From Chryseobacterium sp. JUb7 (GTDB taxonomy: Bacteria; Bacteroidota; Bacteroidia; Flavobacteriales; Weeksellaceae), in assembly GCF_024806495.1 (NCBI RefSeq), contig NZ_JANUFF010000002.1, positions 434,001 through 498,000 on the forward strand: DNA of 64,000 bases, given 5' to 3'. Position 1 is the stretch's first letter. Each line of letters opens with the position of its first letter. The position numbers and the translations under genes are program-made. This document shows positions 42,642 through 51,144 of this stretch, in pieces. Below the pieces are notes generated by a model that saw nothing but the letters and a program-made list of their open reading frames with translations, was not told the origin of the DNA and made no database searches.

Positions 42642-43514
42642 GCCTTTGATATGATCGATTTCTTCCTGATACATTGTTTTTTTCCGGCATCCGAAATATA
42701 ATGTATTTTCTAATTTTTGTTCTCCTTCCCAAATTAATTTCACGTCACCGTTTTCGATTTCATTTTTGCATAAAAAATCAGGAACGACCGCCAATCCTGT
42801 TCCGCCCTTCAGACAACGGATAATAGAGTTTAGATTCGGAACAATATAATTCGGTCGGAAATTCGGTTTATGTCCAAAATTCAAAATCCAGAATTGAAAA
42901 AGGTGCTCCATATCTCCGGTTGTTCCGTACCATTTTTCCTGTTTCAGCCATTCTTCGATATGTTCGGTACTTTTTGTATTCGCTACTTTATTGAAACTTT
43001 CCGTATCGACATCTTTTCCGCCAACCAGAATAATTTGTTCAGAAGAAAACGCTTCATGCAAAATATTAGGTGAAGTCCCTTTTTTAGGAGTAATAATTAA
43101 ATCTAAAATCCCTTTATCCAGTTGATCCAGCATTTCAGGATATTCTCCGAAACTGATAATTAAATTAAAAGGTAAGGTTGAAACATACTGCTCCAAAGTC
43201 GTCTGAAAAGTTTCAAAACACATTCCCACGCTTATGGTTGGAGTATGTTTTTCTGTAGATTTCTGGAAGTTTTTCTCTACATCTTCCAATTTGGTCAATG
43301 GTTCAGAAATCGCGTTGAATAAAACCTTTCCTCTTTCAGTAGGAATCATTTTCCTTCCTGTCCTGTCAAATAATTTATATCCGACATAGGCTTCCAGAGA
43401 ACTAAGATGCAGACTGACTCCCGGCTGCGAAATAAACAGAGAATCAGCAGCTCCCGTTAAAGTTCCTGTTTTATAAATCGCTTTAAAAGTTCGGTACCAT
43501 TCTAAATTGACCAT
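42594..43514 (-). CDS. LysR family transcriptional regulator
   Basis: A 306-residue LysR-type regulator. The N-terminal winged helix-turn-helix reads LEWYRTFKAIYKTGTLTGAA, then LFISQPGVSLHLSSLEAYVG and a following DRTGRKMIPTERGKVL. The periplasmic-binding-protein-like effector domain covers about 90-290. Its target is not evident because the divergent side is empty and the neighbouring phosphoesterase has the same orientation. Its 3' end overlaps the GNAT gene on the other strand. Confidence 0.9.
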   Translation of the reverse strand: MVNLEWYRTFKAIYKTGTLTGAADSLFISQPGVSLHLSSLEAYVGYKLFDRTGRKMIPTERGKVLFNAISEPLTKLEDVEKNFQKSTEKHTPTISVGMCFETFQTTLEQYVSTLPFNLIISFGEYPEMLDQLDKGILDLIITPKKGTSPNILHEAFSSEQIILVGGKDVDTESFNKVANTKSTEHIEEWLKQEKWYGTTGDMEHLFQFWILNFGHKPNFRPNYIVPNLNSIIRCLKGGTGLAVVPDFLCKNEIENGDVKLIWEGEQKLENTLYFGCRKKTMYQEEIDHIKGLFRKMMSKDDHVLHL

Positions 43515-43555
43515 GATTTTACTTATTAATATTCTGATACAAATTTACAAAATAA

Positions 43556-44299
43556 TCAGATTACTAATAATTTTTCATTCCTCAGAAAAGAGGCATAATA
43601 ATCAGGAATTTCACTTTTCTCGATTTCAAGGGCAACTTTTTCAATTGGATAATTTAGCTGAACAATTTCAGGAATAATTTTTTCTTCATTTAAAGTCAGA
43701 ATAACATAAGAAGCTAATCTGTTTTTTTCACGTGAACGCCCGACAGAACCTCCGTTAATCGCCCATTTACCATCAAAATGTTTTGTAAAAGACATGTGAG
43801 TGTGTCCCATAATAATTACATCTGACTGAGATTCTTCCAGCATATTTTGAAAAACCTCATCTGTTTCATCTTCATACAGATAAGTATCATTGCTTTCCAG
43901 GCTGGAATGAACCAGTTGAATATCCCAGTGTTTACTACCCACCTTATAGTTTAATTTTAAGTGAAATGGCAATTCTGATAAAAATGCTTTATTTTCCTCT
44001 GTGATATGTTTTTTTGAATGATCAATGGCAATAAACCTGGCTTCGGTTTCTTCTTGTGAATGCTTACTTAGAGGAATAACAGGAATATCAAAAGCAATTC
44101 TTTCATCATGATTTCCCATGAGACAGGGAATATTCAGGCTCTTTATTTTTCCAATGACTTCATTTCCCCAGGGTGCAAAATCCACAAGATCTCCTAAACA
44201 AAATTTCTGCTGTATTCCTCTATTCTCGATATCATTCAATACTGTTTCCAATGCTGGGAGATTCCCGTGCACATCACTAAAAACTGCAATCTTTATCAT
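43556..44299 (-). CDS. Metallophosphoesterase (calcineurin-like)
   Basis: A 247-residue protein with metal ligands in IKIAVFSDVHGNLPALETV (DxH), KFCLGDLVDFAPW (GD), LMGNHDERIAFD (GNHD), VIIMGHTHMSF (GHTH) and WAINGGSVGRSRE. This is a YfcE/MJ0936-type pattern of cytoplasmic phosphodiesterases. The substrate is unknown. It is probably a single-gene transcript. Confidence 0.88.
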   Translation of the reverse strand: MIKIAVFSDVHGNLPALETVLNDIENRGIQQKFCLGDLVDFAPWGNEVIGKIKSLNIPCLMGNHDERIAFDIPVIPLSKHSQEETEARFIAIDHSKKHITEENKAFLSELPFHLKLNYKVGSKHWDIQLVHSSLESNDTYLYEDETDEVFQNMLEESQSDVIIMGHTHMSFTKHFDGKWAINGGSVGRSREKNRLASYVILTLNEEKIIPEIVQLNYPIEKVALEIEKSEIPDYYASFLRNEKLLVI

Positions 44300-44529
44300 T
44301 TATCCTTCAATTTTAATAACAAAGTTAGGAGACAGAAAATTATTCTGTTTGAATGGGAATATGATTTTGAACATAAAACAGAAATTTAATATAGGCTGCA
44401 AGAAGGAAGCAAGAAGTCGAGGTTACAGCAATGAAATTTATAAATAATAATTTTTTTACGAAATTTCGCCATCTTAATAACAATTGAAACAAACTTCCTT
44501 GCTGCTGCTTTCAAAACTAAAAGATAATT

Positions 44530-45459
44530 TTAACTTAATTTCAAATCGAAGCGCTCCTCCACAAGCAATTGCCCCCACTGTAAAGATTCTACAGATTTTG
44601 TTTTTGTAAAACCTGCTTTTTCGTACATCGTAATAGCTTTCTTCTGCACGTCGGTTGTTAATAAATATAGATTTTTATATTTTCTTTCTTGACAATATTT
44701 CAATGCATTATTTAACAGTTTTTTACCGATACCTGTTCCCCGAAACATCGGTAATGTAAGAAACCATCTCAATTGAGCCTCTTCATCAGATCGTTGTAAT
44801 ATAGCTATACATCCTACAATTTGCTGATTGTACTCAGCCAACCAGATTTTATCATTTTCGGGAGAATAGTTGTCTAGAAATTCAGAAAAAGTTTTTATCA
44901 CATATTTTTCAAAATCCTGGCTGTATCCGGATTCTTCACTGTAAAGTTTACCGTGAAGATAAATCAAATAACCAATATCTCCAGGTTTTAAACCTTCCCT
45001 AAATTCAATATTTTCCGCAAGGCTAGATTTATTATAGTCTGCAACCAATAACTTTTTAATACTTCGCATGGAATTTTTAAGCAATTCTTTTTCATCAGAA
45101 TTTAGTTTCTGTACGATTTCTTCAATCTGTTTATCCGATTTTAACTGTAATATTTCCAATAAGCGGCTGCCACTTTCTGTAAGCTTAATATAAAAAGCCC
45201 TCCGGTCTTTTTCAGATTGAATTTTTTCTATGATTTCATCTTTTAAGAATAATTTTAAAACACGGCTTACATAGCCTTTATCAAGGTTTAAAGACTCTCC
45301 AAGCTGTTGGGAAGTTATAGGTGAATGCTCTCCGATCTCATACAACAGTCTTACTTCTGCCAAAGTATAACGGCTATCCAAAAAGTTGCTTTTAAGCATT
45401 CCGATATGTGCAGTATAGAATCTGTTAAAACCTCTAATTTGTTGAATTATATTTTCCAT
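44530..45459 (-). CDS. MarR-type regulator fused to a GNAT acetyltransferase
   Basis: The start is the ATG at 45457-45459 (309 residues, MENIIQQIRGFNRFYTAHIG); an upstream frame of 11 residues would overlap the promoter and operator. A MarR winged-helix domain (about 1-145: SRYTLAEVRLLYEIGEHSPI, QQLGESLNLDKGYVSRVLKL) is followed by a GNAT domain (about 155-309: MFRGTGIGKKLLNNALKYC). Fusions of this kind are known in several bacteria. The -7 box TACTTTTG (45464-45471) is 5 bases from the start, suggesting a leaderless mRNA. A palindrome beside it points to autorepression and control of the divergent mdaB-ygiN operon. Confidence 0.88.
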   Translation of the reverse strand: MENIIQQIRGFNRFYTAHIGMLKSNFLDSRYTLAEVRLLYEIGEHSPITSQQLGESLNLDKGYVSRVLKLFLKDEIIEKIQSEKDRRAFYIKLTESGSRLLEILQLKSDKQIEEIVQKLNSDEKELLKNSMRSIKKLLVADYNKSSLAENIEFREGLKPGDIGYLIYLHGKLYSEESGYSQDFEKYVIKTFSEFLDNYSPENDKIWLAEYNQQIVGCIAILQRSDEEAQLRWFLTLPMFRGTGIGKKLLNNALKYCQERKYKNLYLLTTDVQKKAITMYEKAGFTKTKSVESLQWGQLLVEERFDLKLS

Positions 45460-45463
45460 ATAA

Positions 45464-45498
45464 CAAAAGTAACAATTAGTTGACTTAGTCAACTAATT
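45464..45498. promoter_or_regulatory. MarR-type operator over the marR-gnat promoter
   Basis: A perfect inverted repeat AATTAGTTGAC-TTA-GTCAACTAATT (45474-45498, 11-bp arms) lies directly next to the TACTTTTG box and includes a TTGAC that could be the -33 box (18-base spacer). On the other strand the mdaB promoter box TAACTTTG (45578-45585) is about 80 bases away. Confidence 0.75.
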
Positions 45499-45614
45499 TA
45501 AATTCAGTTTTAACATCTATCATTTTTATAATACTTAACTATAATTTACATTATTTTTATTATACAAACTACCACCATAACTTTGCATCATAAAATTTAA
45601 ACAATCATACAACA

Positions 45615-46229
45615 ATGAAAAAAGTATTAATCATTAACGGTGGACAAAACTTCGGGCATTCCGGAGGAAAATATAATCAAACAATCGCAGACAATACTCT
45701 GGAAGCTCTGAAAGAATTCGGAAACGTAGAAATTAAAATAACCAATGTAGGAGATGGCTATGATAAAAATGAAGAGGTTGAAAAATTTGTCTGGGCCGAT
45801 TACATTATTTATCACACTCCAATCTGGTGGTTTCAGCTTCCGAATGGCTTAAAAAAATATATTGATGAAGTTTTCACGGCAGGACACGCTAAAGGAATTT
45901 ATATGAGTGACGGAAGAACTGCTGAAAATCCAAAAATTAATTATGGAACTGGAGGAATGCTTGGTGGAAGAAAATATATGGTAACAACAAGCTGGAATGC
46001 CCCGGAAACTGCATTTACGCTGCCCGGAGAATTTTTTAATGAAACAAGTGTAGATAATGGACCATTATTCGGGTTCCATAGAATGAATGCCTTCGTTTCA
46101 TTAGAAAAAATGGAAAGTTTTCATTTCCACGATGTCGAAAAAAATGCAAATATTGACCGTGATATGAAACTTTACAGAGAGCATCTTACTACAGTTTTCG
46201 AAAAAGAATTAAAACCAGAATTAGCCTAA
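45615..46229 (+). CDS. mdaB: NAD(P)H:quinone oxidoreductase, MdaB-like flavoprotein
   Basis: A 204-residue flavodoxin-like protein with KKVLIINGGQNFGHSGGKYN (FMN/FAD-phosphate loop), YHTPIWWFQLPNGLKKYIDE and TSWNAPETAF, typical of MdaB (modulator of drug activity B). It reduces quinones by two electrons and protects against redox stress. It is followed by a quinol monooxygenase gene that overlaps it by one base, as in the mdaB-ygiN pair of E. coli. It is probably controlled by the divergent MarR-GNAT repressor, whose operator is about 117 bases upstream of this start. Confidence 0.88.
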   Translation: MKKVLIINGGQNFGHSGGKYNQTIADNTLEALKEFGNVEIKITNVGDGYDKNEEVEKFVWADYIIYHTPIWWFQLPNGLKKYIDEVFTAGHAKGIYMSDGRTAENPKINYGTGGMLGGRKYMVTTSWNAPETAFTLPGEFFNETSVDNGPLFGFHRMNAFVSLEKMESFHFHDVEKNANIDRDMKLYREHLTTVFEKELKPELA

Positions 46230-46516
46230 TGAAAATTTATCTTACTGCAATTATAAAAACCAAAGAAGAACACAGAACCGAAGTACTGGAGGTTCTTCAG
46301 AATATGGTTAAGGAAACTCAAAAAGAGGAAGCCAACGAATTATACGCCCTTCATCAAGGAATTGAAGACAAGAATCAATTTGTATTTTATGAAATATGGA
46401 AAAGTGAAGAGGGATTAGCTTTACATAATCAGCAATCATATATTCAGGCTTTTGGAGGTTTGGCTGATGAAAAATTACAGGAAAAACCACAGATTTATTT
46501 AACTGAAATTATCTAA
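46229..46516 (+). CDS. ygiN: Antibiotic biosynthesis monooxygenase-type protein (YgiN-like quinol monooxygenase)
   Basis: A 95-residue ABM-fold protein: IYLTAIIKTKEEHRTEVLEV, EEANELYALHQG, FVFYEIWKSEEGLALHNQQS. YgiN-type proteins oxidise quinols and form a redox cycle with MdaB. The start overlaps the stop of mdaB by one base, so translation is coupled. Confidence 0.85.
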   Translation: MKIYLTAIIKTKEEHRTEVLEVLQNMVKETQKEEANELYALHQGIEDKNQFVFYEIWKSEEGLALHNQQSYIQAFGGLADEKLQEKPQIYLTEII

Positions 46517-46546
46517 TAATTTTCTTCAATTACAATTGATTCAAAA

Positions 46547-47299
46547 ATGAAAAAAATAGCATTTTTAATTTTAGCCATTTTCACCATTGGATTTGTTCAG
46601 GCGCAAACCAAAAAATCTAAAGATATGAAGAAGAAAATTCTATTTGTCGTGACCAGCCATGATCAAAAAGGAGATACAGGCGAAAAAACCGGATATTATC
46701 TTGGTGAGGTTTCGCATCCCTGGGAAGTTCTTCATAATGCCGATTTTGAAATAGATTTTGTAAGTCCGAAAGGAGGTACTCCTCCGGTTGACGGGTTCGA
46801 CCTGAAAGACCCGGTCAACAAAAAATTCTGGGAAAATAAGACGTATAAAAACAAAATTGACCATTCCTTAAAGCCTTCTCAGATCAATCCGGATGATTAT
46901 TCAGCCATTTTCTATGCAGGAGGTCACGGTGCGATGTGGGATTTTGCAGATAATTCTGAATTGGCTGCTATTGCTTCAAAAATTTATGAAAACGGAGGAA
47001 TTGTTGCCGGTGTTTGCCATGGCCCAGCAGGTTTGGTTAATATTAAACTGAATAACGGCAAATATTTAGTCGATGGTAAAAAAATAAGTGCTTTCACCAA
47101 TGAAGAAGAATCTGAAGTAAAATTGACAAATGTCGTCCCTTTCCTTCTGGAAGACCAACTGAAAGAAAGAGGAGCAGAATTTGAAAAATCTGGACTTTGG
47201 CAGAATCATGTCGTGACAGATCAAAAAGTCATTACCGGACAAAATCCTCAGTCTGCAAAAAGTGTTGGTGAGGCTATTCTAAAAGAATTAAATAAATAA
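46547..47299 (+). CDS. DJ-1/PfpI family protein with signal peptide
   Basis: A 250-residue protein with an N-terminal signal peptide (IAFLILAIFTIGFVQAQT) and a DJ-1/PfpI domain (KKKILFVVTSHDQKGDTGEK). The nucleophile elbow Cys is in GIVAGVCHGPAGLVN and a catalytic Glu is in the early part (WEVLHNADFEIDFVSPKGGT). Relatives such as Hsp31 act as glyoxalase III or deglycase. Export is unusual for a family that is mostly cytoplasmic. It follows ygiN by 30 bases, so it belongs to the same redox-stress operon. Confidence 0.85.
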   Translation: MKKIAFLILAIFTIGFVQAQTKKSKDMKKKILFVVTSHDQKGDTGEKTGYYLGEVSHPWEVLHNADFEIDFVSPKGGTPPVDGFDLKDPVNKKFWENKTYKNKIDHSLKPSQINPDDYSAIFYAGGHGAMWDFADNSELAAIASKIYENGGIVAGVCHGPAGLVNIKLNNGKYLVDGKKISAFTNEEESEVKLTNVVPFLLEDQLKERGAEFEKSGLWQNHVVTDQKVITGQNPQSAKSVGEAILKELNK

Positions 47300-47306
47300 A
47301 ACAAAA

Positions 47307-48290
47307 ATGGAATATAGAAAATTAGGAAACACTGATTTAGAACTTTCAGTGATTACTCACGGAGCGTTTGCAATCGGCGGAAATATGTGGGGTGGAAATG
47401 AAAAAAAAGACTCTATAGATTCTATTCATGCATCTATTGACAATGGGGTCACTTCTATTGATACCGCTCCGTTCTACGGTTTTGGACTGAGTGAAGAAAT
47501 GATCGGAGAAGCCATTAAAGGGAAAGACCGTTCAAAAATCCAGTTACTGACAAAATTCGGTTTGGTTTGGGATGGCAGCAATAAAGGAAAAGGTGAATTT
47601 TTCTTTGATGCAGAAGAGGATGGTGTAAAAATTACTGTTTACAAATTAGCTTCAAAAGAGAATATCATCAAAGAAGTTGAAGAAAGTTTAAAAAGATTGG
47701 GCACAGATTACATAGACCTTTTACAACTTCACTGGCCGGATGCCACAACACCGATAAGCGAAACAATGGAAGCGTTGGAATTATTAATTCAACAGGGAAA
47801 AATAAGAACTGCCGGAGTAAGCAATTATTCTGTTGAGCAAATGGCAGAAGCAGAACAGACCCTAGAATTAGCAAGTAATCAGGTTTCTTACAGCATGCTG
47901 AATCGTGCCATTGAAAATGATCTCGTACCTTATTCTTTAGAAAACAATTCCGGCATTATCGTTTACAGTCCCATGGAAAGAGGATTGTTGACCGGAAAAT
48001 ATTTTAAACAAGATCAATTAAAAGAAGCAGATCACAGAAATGGATATTTTTCTCAGTTTGATCTAAATAAAGTAAAAAATTTCTTAGATAAAATCGAACC
48101 GATCGCTCAGGAAAAAGGGGCTACTCTTTCACAACTGGTATTGCGATGGACAACTTTACAGCCTGCGATTACTGTAGTTTTAGCTGGAGCCCGAAATGCA
48201 CAGCAGGCGATTGAAAATGCAAAAGCGATGTCGTTTGATTTATCTGCAAAAGAATTAAGTTTTATCAATGCTGAATTAGCTAAACTTTGA
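47307..48290 (+). CDS. Aldo/keto reductase
   Basis: A 327-residue AKR with MEYRKLGNTDLELSVITHGA, the tetrad Asp and Tyr in IDTAPFYGFGLSEE, Lys in LLTKFGL, and His in LLQLHWPD. It ends with the NADP-binding VVLAGARNAQQAIEN. It is the last gene of the mdaB operon, 7 bases after the DJ-1 protein, so it probably detoxifies aldehydes in the same response. The protein is of the YajO/YghZ kind. Confidence 0.88.
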   Translation: MEYRKLGNTDLELSVITHGAFAIGGNMWGGNEKKDSIDSIHASIDNGVTSIDTAPFYGFGLSEEMIGEAIKGKDRSKIQLLTKFGLVWDGSNKGKGEFFFDAEEDGVKITVYKLASKENIIKEVEESLKRLGTDYIDLLQLHWPDATTPISETMEALELLIQQGKIRTAGVSNYSVEQMAEAEQTLELASNQVSYSMLNRAIENDLVPYSLENNSGIIVYSPMERGLLTGKYFKQDQLKEADHRNGYFSQFDLNKVKNFLDKIEPIAQEKGATLSQLVLRWTTLQPAITVVLAGARNAQQAIENAKAMSFDLSAKELSFINAELAKL

Positions 48291-48339
48291 TAAGTATCTA
48301 ATTTTTGTGAACGTAATGACGTAATATCAGGTTTAAAAT

Positions 48340-48373
48340 AAAAGAGCTTCCCAAAAATTTGAGAAGCTCTTTT
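48340..48373. terminator. Bidirectional terminator between convergent units
   Basis: 11-bp perfect stem AAAAGAGCTTC / GAAGCTCTTTT (48340-48350 with 48363-48373, 12-nt loop). It ends the mdaB operon on the plus strand and the AhpD-like gene on the minus strand. Confidence 0.85.
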
Positions 48374-48401
48374 CGTAGATAACTTTAAAATAGATTGTTG
48401 T

Positions 48402-48845
48402 TTATTTCGCGATCGGTAAATGTGTACTGATTCCGATTCTGTTCCATGCATTGATTGTAATAATGGCCATAATAATCTGCGCAATGGTAGCTTCGTCAAA
48501 AAGCTGCTTTGCTTTATAATATGTTTCTTCAGTCAGTCCTTTTTGACTGATCAGTGTGATTTCCTCAGTCATTTCCAGCAATACCTGTTCTTCTTTTGTG
48601 AACAATTCTTTCGCTTCTCTCCAGGCATTTAAAAGAAAAATTCTTTGTGGCGTTTCTCCATATTTTAGGGCGTCTTTAGTATGCATATCAAGGCAGAAGG
48701 CACATCCGTTGATCTGGGAAGCTCTTATTTTGATCAGTTCTTTTTGAATATGGTTTAAAGAAATCGTCTGAAGGTATCCTTCCAATCCTAACATTGCTTT
48801 ATAGGCAGCCTTATCGGTTGTTGCCATATCAAATCTTGTACTCAT
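48402..48845 (-). CDS. Carboxymuconolactone decarboxylase/AhpD-like protein
   Basis: A 147-residue helical protein with the peroxidase pattern INGCAFCLDMHTKDALKYGE, which carries the CxxC pair and the His of the AhpD relay. It probably reduces peroxides. It is the downstream partner of DoxX (48876-49310) and is 30 bases after it. Confidence 0.85.
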   Translation of the reverse strand: MSTRFDMATTDKAAYKAMLGLEGYLQTISLNHIQKELIKIRASQINGCAFCLDMHTKDALKYGETPQRIFLLNAWREAKELFTKEEQVLLEMTEEITLISQKGLTEETYYKAKQLFDEATIAQIIMAIITINAWNRIGISTHLPIAK

Positions 48846-48875
48846 AATATTTTATATTTTTAGTTGAATGATTTA

Positions 48876-49310
48876 TTATTTATCTGTCAGCTTTCTATTG
48901 TCCATTGCAAACGAGTATTTCTCCTGATTTGCCAATAAAAATGCGGCTGCACTACCCACCCAAACCGAATAGTCCAGAGGAGCCTTAACGCCTAATGCCA
49001 GAGTCATCGATAAAGCAAAGATGAGTAATAAAAATCCTGCTCCAAACGCTCCGATTTTAGTTTTAAACCCTAGAATCAGCATCAACGGAAAAAGAATTTC
49101 TAAAAATGTCGCGGCATAAGCAGAAAACACACTTAAACTTTCAGGAAGAAAAAAAGTAAGCTGCCTGGTATATTTTTCAAAATTCTCCCAGTTTCCCCAA
49201 GCAGAATTTTTGCCCCAAAATCCGAATCGGTCAGCGACAGCAGAAAGCATCGTTACTGAGATTGCCAATCTTAAAAATAACTGTGGAAATTGAATATTTT
49301 TGCCTGTCAT
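48876..49310 (-). CDS. DoxX family membrane protein
   Basis: A 144-residue protein with four predicted membrane helices: LFLRLAISVTMLSAV, YAATFLEILFPLMLILGF, GAFGAGFLLLIFALSMTLAL and SVWVGSAAAFLLANQEKYSF. DoxX proteins occur with thiosulfate or thioredoxin-type redox systems, and here one sits beside an AhpD-like peroxidase. The Crp gene 64 bases upstream has the same direction and may regulate or be co-transcribed with the pair. Confidence 0.82.
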   Translation of the reverse strand: MTGKNIQFPQLFLRLAISVTMLSAVADRFGFWGKNSAWGNWENFEKYTRQLTFFLPESLSVFSAYAATFLEILFPLMLILGFKTKIGAFGAGFLLLIFALSMTLALGVKAPLDYSVWVGSAAAFLLANQEKYSFAMDNRKLTDK

Positions 49311-49373
49311 TGCATTTGTTTTTATGAACAGGACAAAGTTGCGATTTCTAAATTGTAAAAATCTTAAACTGGT

Positions 49374-49946
49374 TTAAGAACGTAATTTCGCTCTTATTTC
49401 ACTCAGATATTCCGGGGTAAAACCAAGGAAAGATGCGATCAGATACTGAGGAATTCTCTGTATAAACCAAGGATATAGCGTGCTGAAGTGGATATAGTAT
49501 TCTTCCTTCGTCATTTCATAAATAAAACGGATCCTTTTCTCAGCTGCTGCGTAAGCTGTTTGATAGACCATTCTGAAGTAACGCTCCATAACAGGATGTT
49601 TTTGCAGTAAAAGTTCCTGAGACGGAAAATCAATCGCCAAAAGGCTGGAATTTTCCACAGACTGAATATTAAAACTCGATTTCATCTGCTTTTCGAAAGC
49701 AAAAGTATCCGTCATCCACCAATTTTCTATAGCAAATTCGGTAGTCTGCTCTACTCCTTTTTCGTTGATAAAAAACTTTCTCAGACAACCTTCCAAAACA
49801 AAGTATTTGAATTGACAGATATTACCTTCAAGCATTAGATTTTCTTTCTTTTTAACTTTTAAAACCTGAAAAAAAGAAAGAATAGAAACAAACTCCTCAT
49901 CGTTTATTGTAATAAATTTATCTAAATGTGCCTTGAAAGTTTCCAT
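49374..49946 (-). CDS. Crp/Fnr-type transcriptional regulator
   Basis: A 190-residue protein with a cyclic-nucleotide-binding-like jelly roll (about 20-110: KENLMLEGNICQFKYFVLEG, LRKFFINEKGVEQTTEF) and a C-terminal helical part with IPQYLIASFLGFTPEYLSEI as HTH recognition. This short type is abundant in Bacteroidota and usually lacks Fe-S or cAMP ligands. It is divergent from DUF1304 (50012-50377) and upstream of doxX, which are its likely targets. Confidence 0.87.
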   Translation of the reverse strand: METFKAHLDKFITINDEEFVSILSFFQVLKVKKKENLMLEGNICQFKYFVLEGCLRKFFINEKGVEQTTEFAIENWWMTDTFAFEKQMKSSFNIQSVENSSLLAIDFPSQELLLQKHPVMERYFRMVYQTAYAAAEKRIRFIYEMTKEEYYIHFSTLYPWFIQRIPQYLIASFLGFTPEYLSEIRAKLRS

Positions 49947-50011
49947 TTTTGAAATTGTGTAACCAAACTTAACTTTATTTTTTTAGTTTTACAATGACAA
50001 AACATTAAATC

Positions 50012-50377
50012 ATGGAAATTGTAGCAAAAATTTTAATCGCAGTTGTTGCCATCGAACATCTTTATATTCTCTGGATGGAAATGTTTGCATGGGAAACGAA
50101 AGGAAAAGAGGTTTTCAAAGCAGCCTTACCTGCAGAAATGTTTAAACCTACAAAAGGATTAGCAGCCAATCAAGGACTTTATAACGGCTTTCTTGCCGCC
50201 GGACTTATTTGGTCTTTTCTAATTGAAAATCTGCAATGGCAAACTAATATTGCTTTATTTTTCTTAGGATGTGTTGCTGTAGCAGGAATTTATGGTGCAA
50301 TTTCAGCCACTAAGAAAATATTTTTCGTTCAGGCACTTCCTGCTATTTTAGCAATCATAGCTGTTTTGTTGAAATAA
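50012..50377 (+). CDS. DUF1304 family membrane protein
   Basis: A 121-residue protein with four hydrophobic segments (IVAKILIAVVAIEHLYILW, GFLAAGLIWSFLIENL, IALFFLGCVAVAGIYGAISA and VQALPAILAIIAVLL) and the family's MEMFAWETKGKEVF segment. The role is unknown. It is divergent from the Crp gene, with a 65-base shared promoter region. Confidence 0.8.
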   Translation: MEIVAKILIAVVAIEHLYILWMEMFAWETKGKEVFKAALPAEMFKPTKGLAANQGLYNGFLAAGLIWSFLIENLQWQTNIALFFLGCVAVAGIYGAISATKKIFFVQALPAILAIIAVLLK

Positions 50378-51144
50378 TTCAGATTTAATTTTACTCAATA
50401 TCGTTTAATTAATATCGTAATTAGAAATGCTTATTATTCCCTTTTCCAAAGAATAATATTTTTTTTAACGCAGAGAATATATTTTAGATCCTGTATTATT
50501 TTAGAAGGCAAAATAAGACTTCATCAAATCAACTTTTTGATTCTTCTTTACTCACTCAAATTATATTTAATAAAAATAAAACTTTGCGTTAAAAAAATAA
50601 GTAGTGTTTTTCAAAACTTTCAAATCAAATTCAAACATAATTCATGTTTTTATTTACAAACTTTCTTGATTTTTAAATAAAAATTAACCTAAAAAGAGTA
50701 TTTATCTTAACTATTGATATCCAATATTTTACATCCAAAAAAATCCATTTAATATTAAATTCGTAAATTTGCACCGCTGATAAGAAATGAAAGCATTGCT
50801 TTTTTATATTGGCCTGCATTTTGATAAAATGTAGAAATTCAAGTTGTTCAGTACAAATACCTGTAATTATCTTTTAGAGATAATTTATTTTTGAAATCTA
50901 TTTAAAAGATTAATTTCTTTTTTCATGATACGCTCTTCATCAAGAGTACCATCTATATGAATATTTAAATATAACATGAGGCTTTGGGTCTTTGGTTTAT
51001 TTTTATTTTCATGTATCATTTTTTCATTGAAACCCAATGCAGGCTGTGCTTTTCGACATTACAGAACAATGTAGATTATACGTTTAATCCACATTATTTA
51101 ATAATGAGTAAATTTATGTCACTAACTAACAAAAAACGCTGAAT
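50378..51144 (+). promoter_or_regulatory. 767-bp gap: inverted-repeat element and long leader of the proVWX operon
   Basis: The left part holds an imperfect inverted repeat with AACGCAGAG at about 50467-50475 and CTTTGCGTTAAAAAAA at 50582-50597, which may bound a small degenerate element. A -7 box TAAATTTG at 50764-50771 would start a leader of roughly 370 bases before proV. Within it are hairpins (TGCATTTT/AAAATGTA; AATTATCT/AGATAATT followed by a T-rich stretch; CTCTT/AAGAG) and two small frames: 50787-50834 (15 residues) and 50976-51074 (32 residues, MRLWVFGLFLFSCIIFS...). None can be called as a gene with confidence. An osmotic or ligand-sensing leader is possible. Confidence 0.45.

Noticed and set aside
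44300..44529. Loosely repeated GGAAGCAAGAAG-type sequence with a partly complementary CTTCCTTGCTGCTGC
   Set aside because: Too imperfect to call a repeat element or terminator.
48107..48499. 130-residue minus-strand frame across the end of the aldo/keto reductase and the terminator
   Set aside because: Runs through a clear bidirectional terminator and is antisense to a conserved gene.
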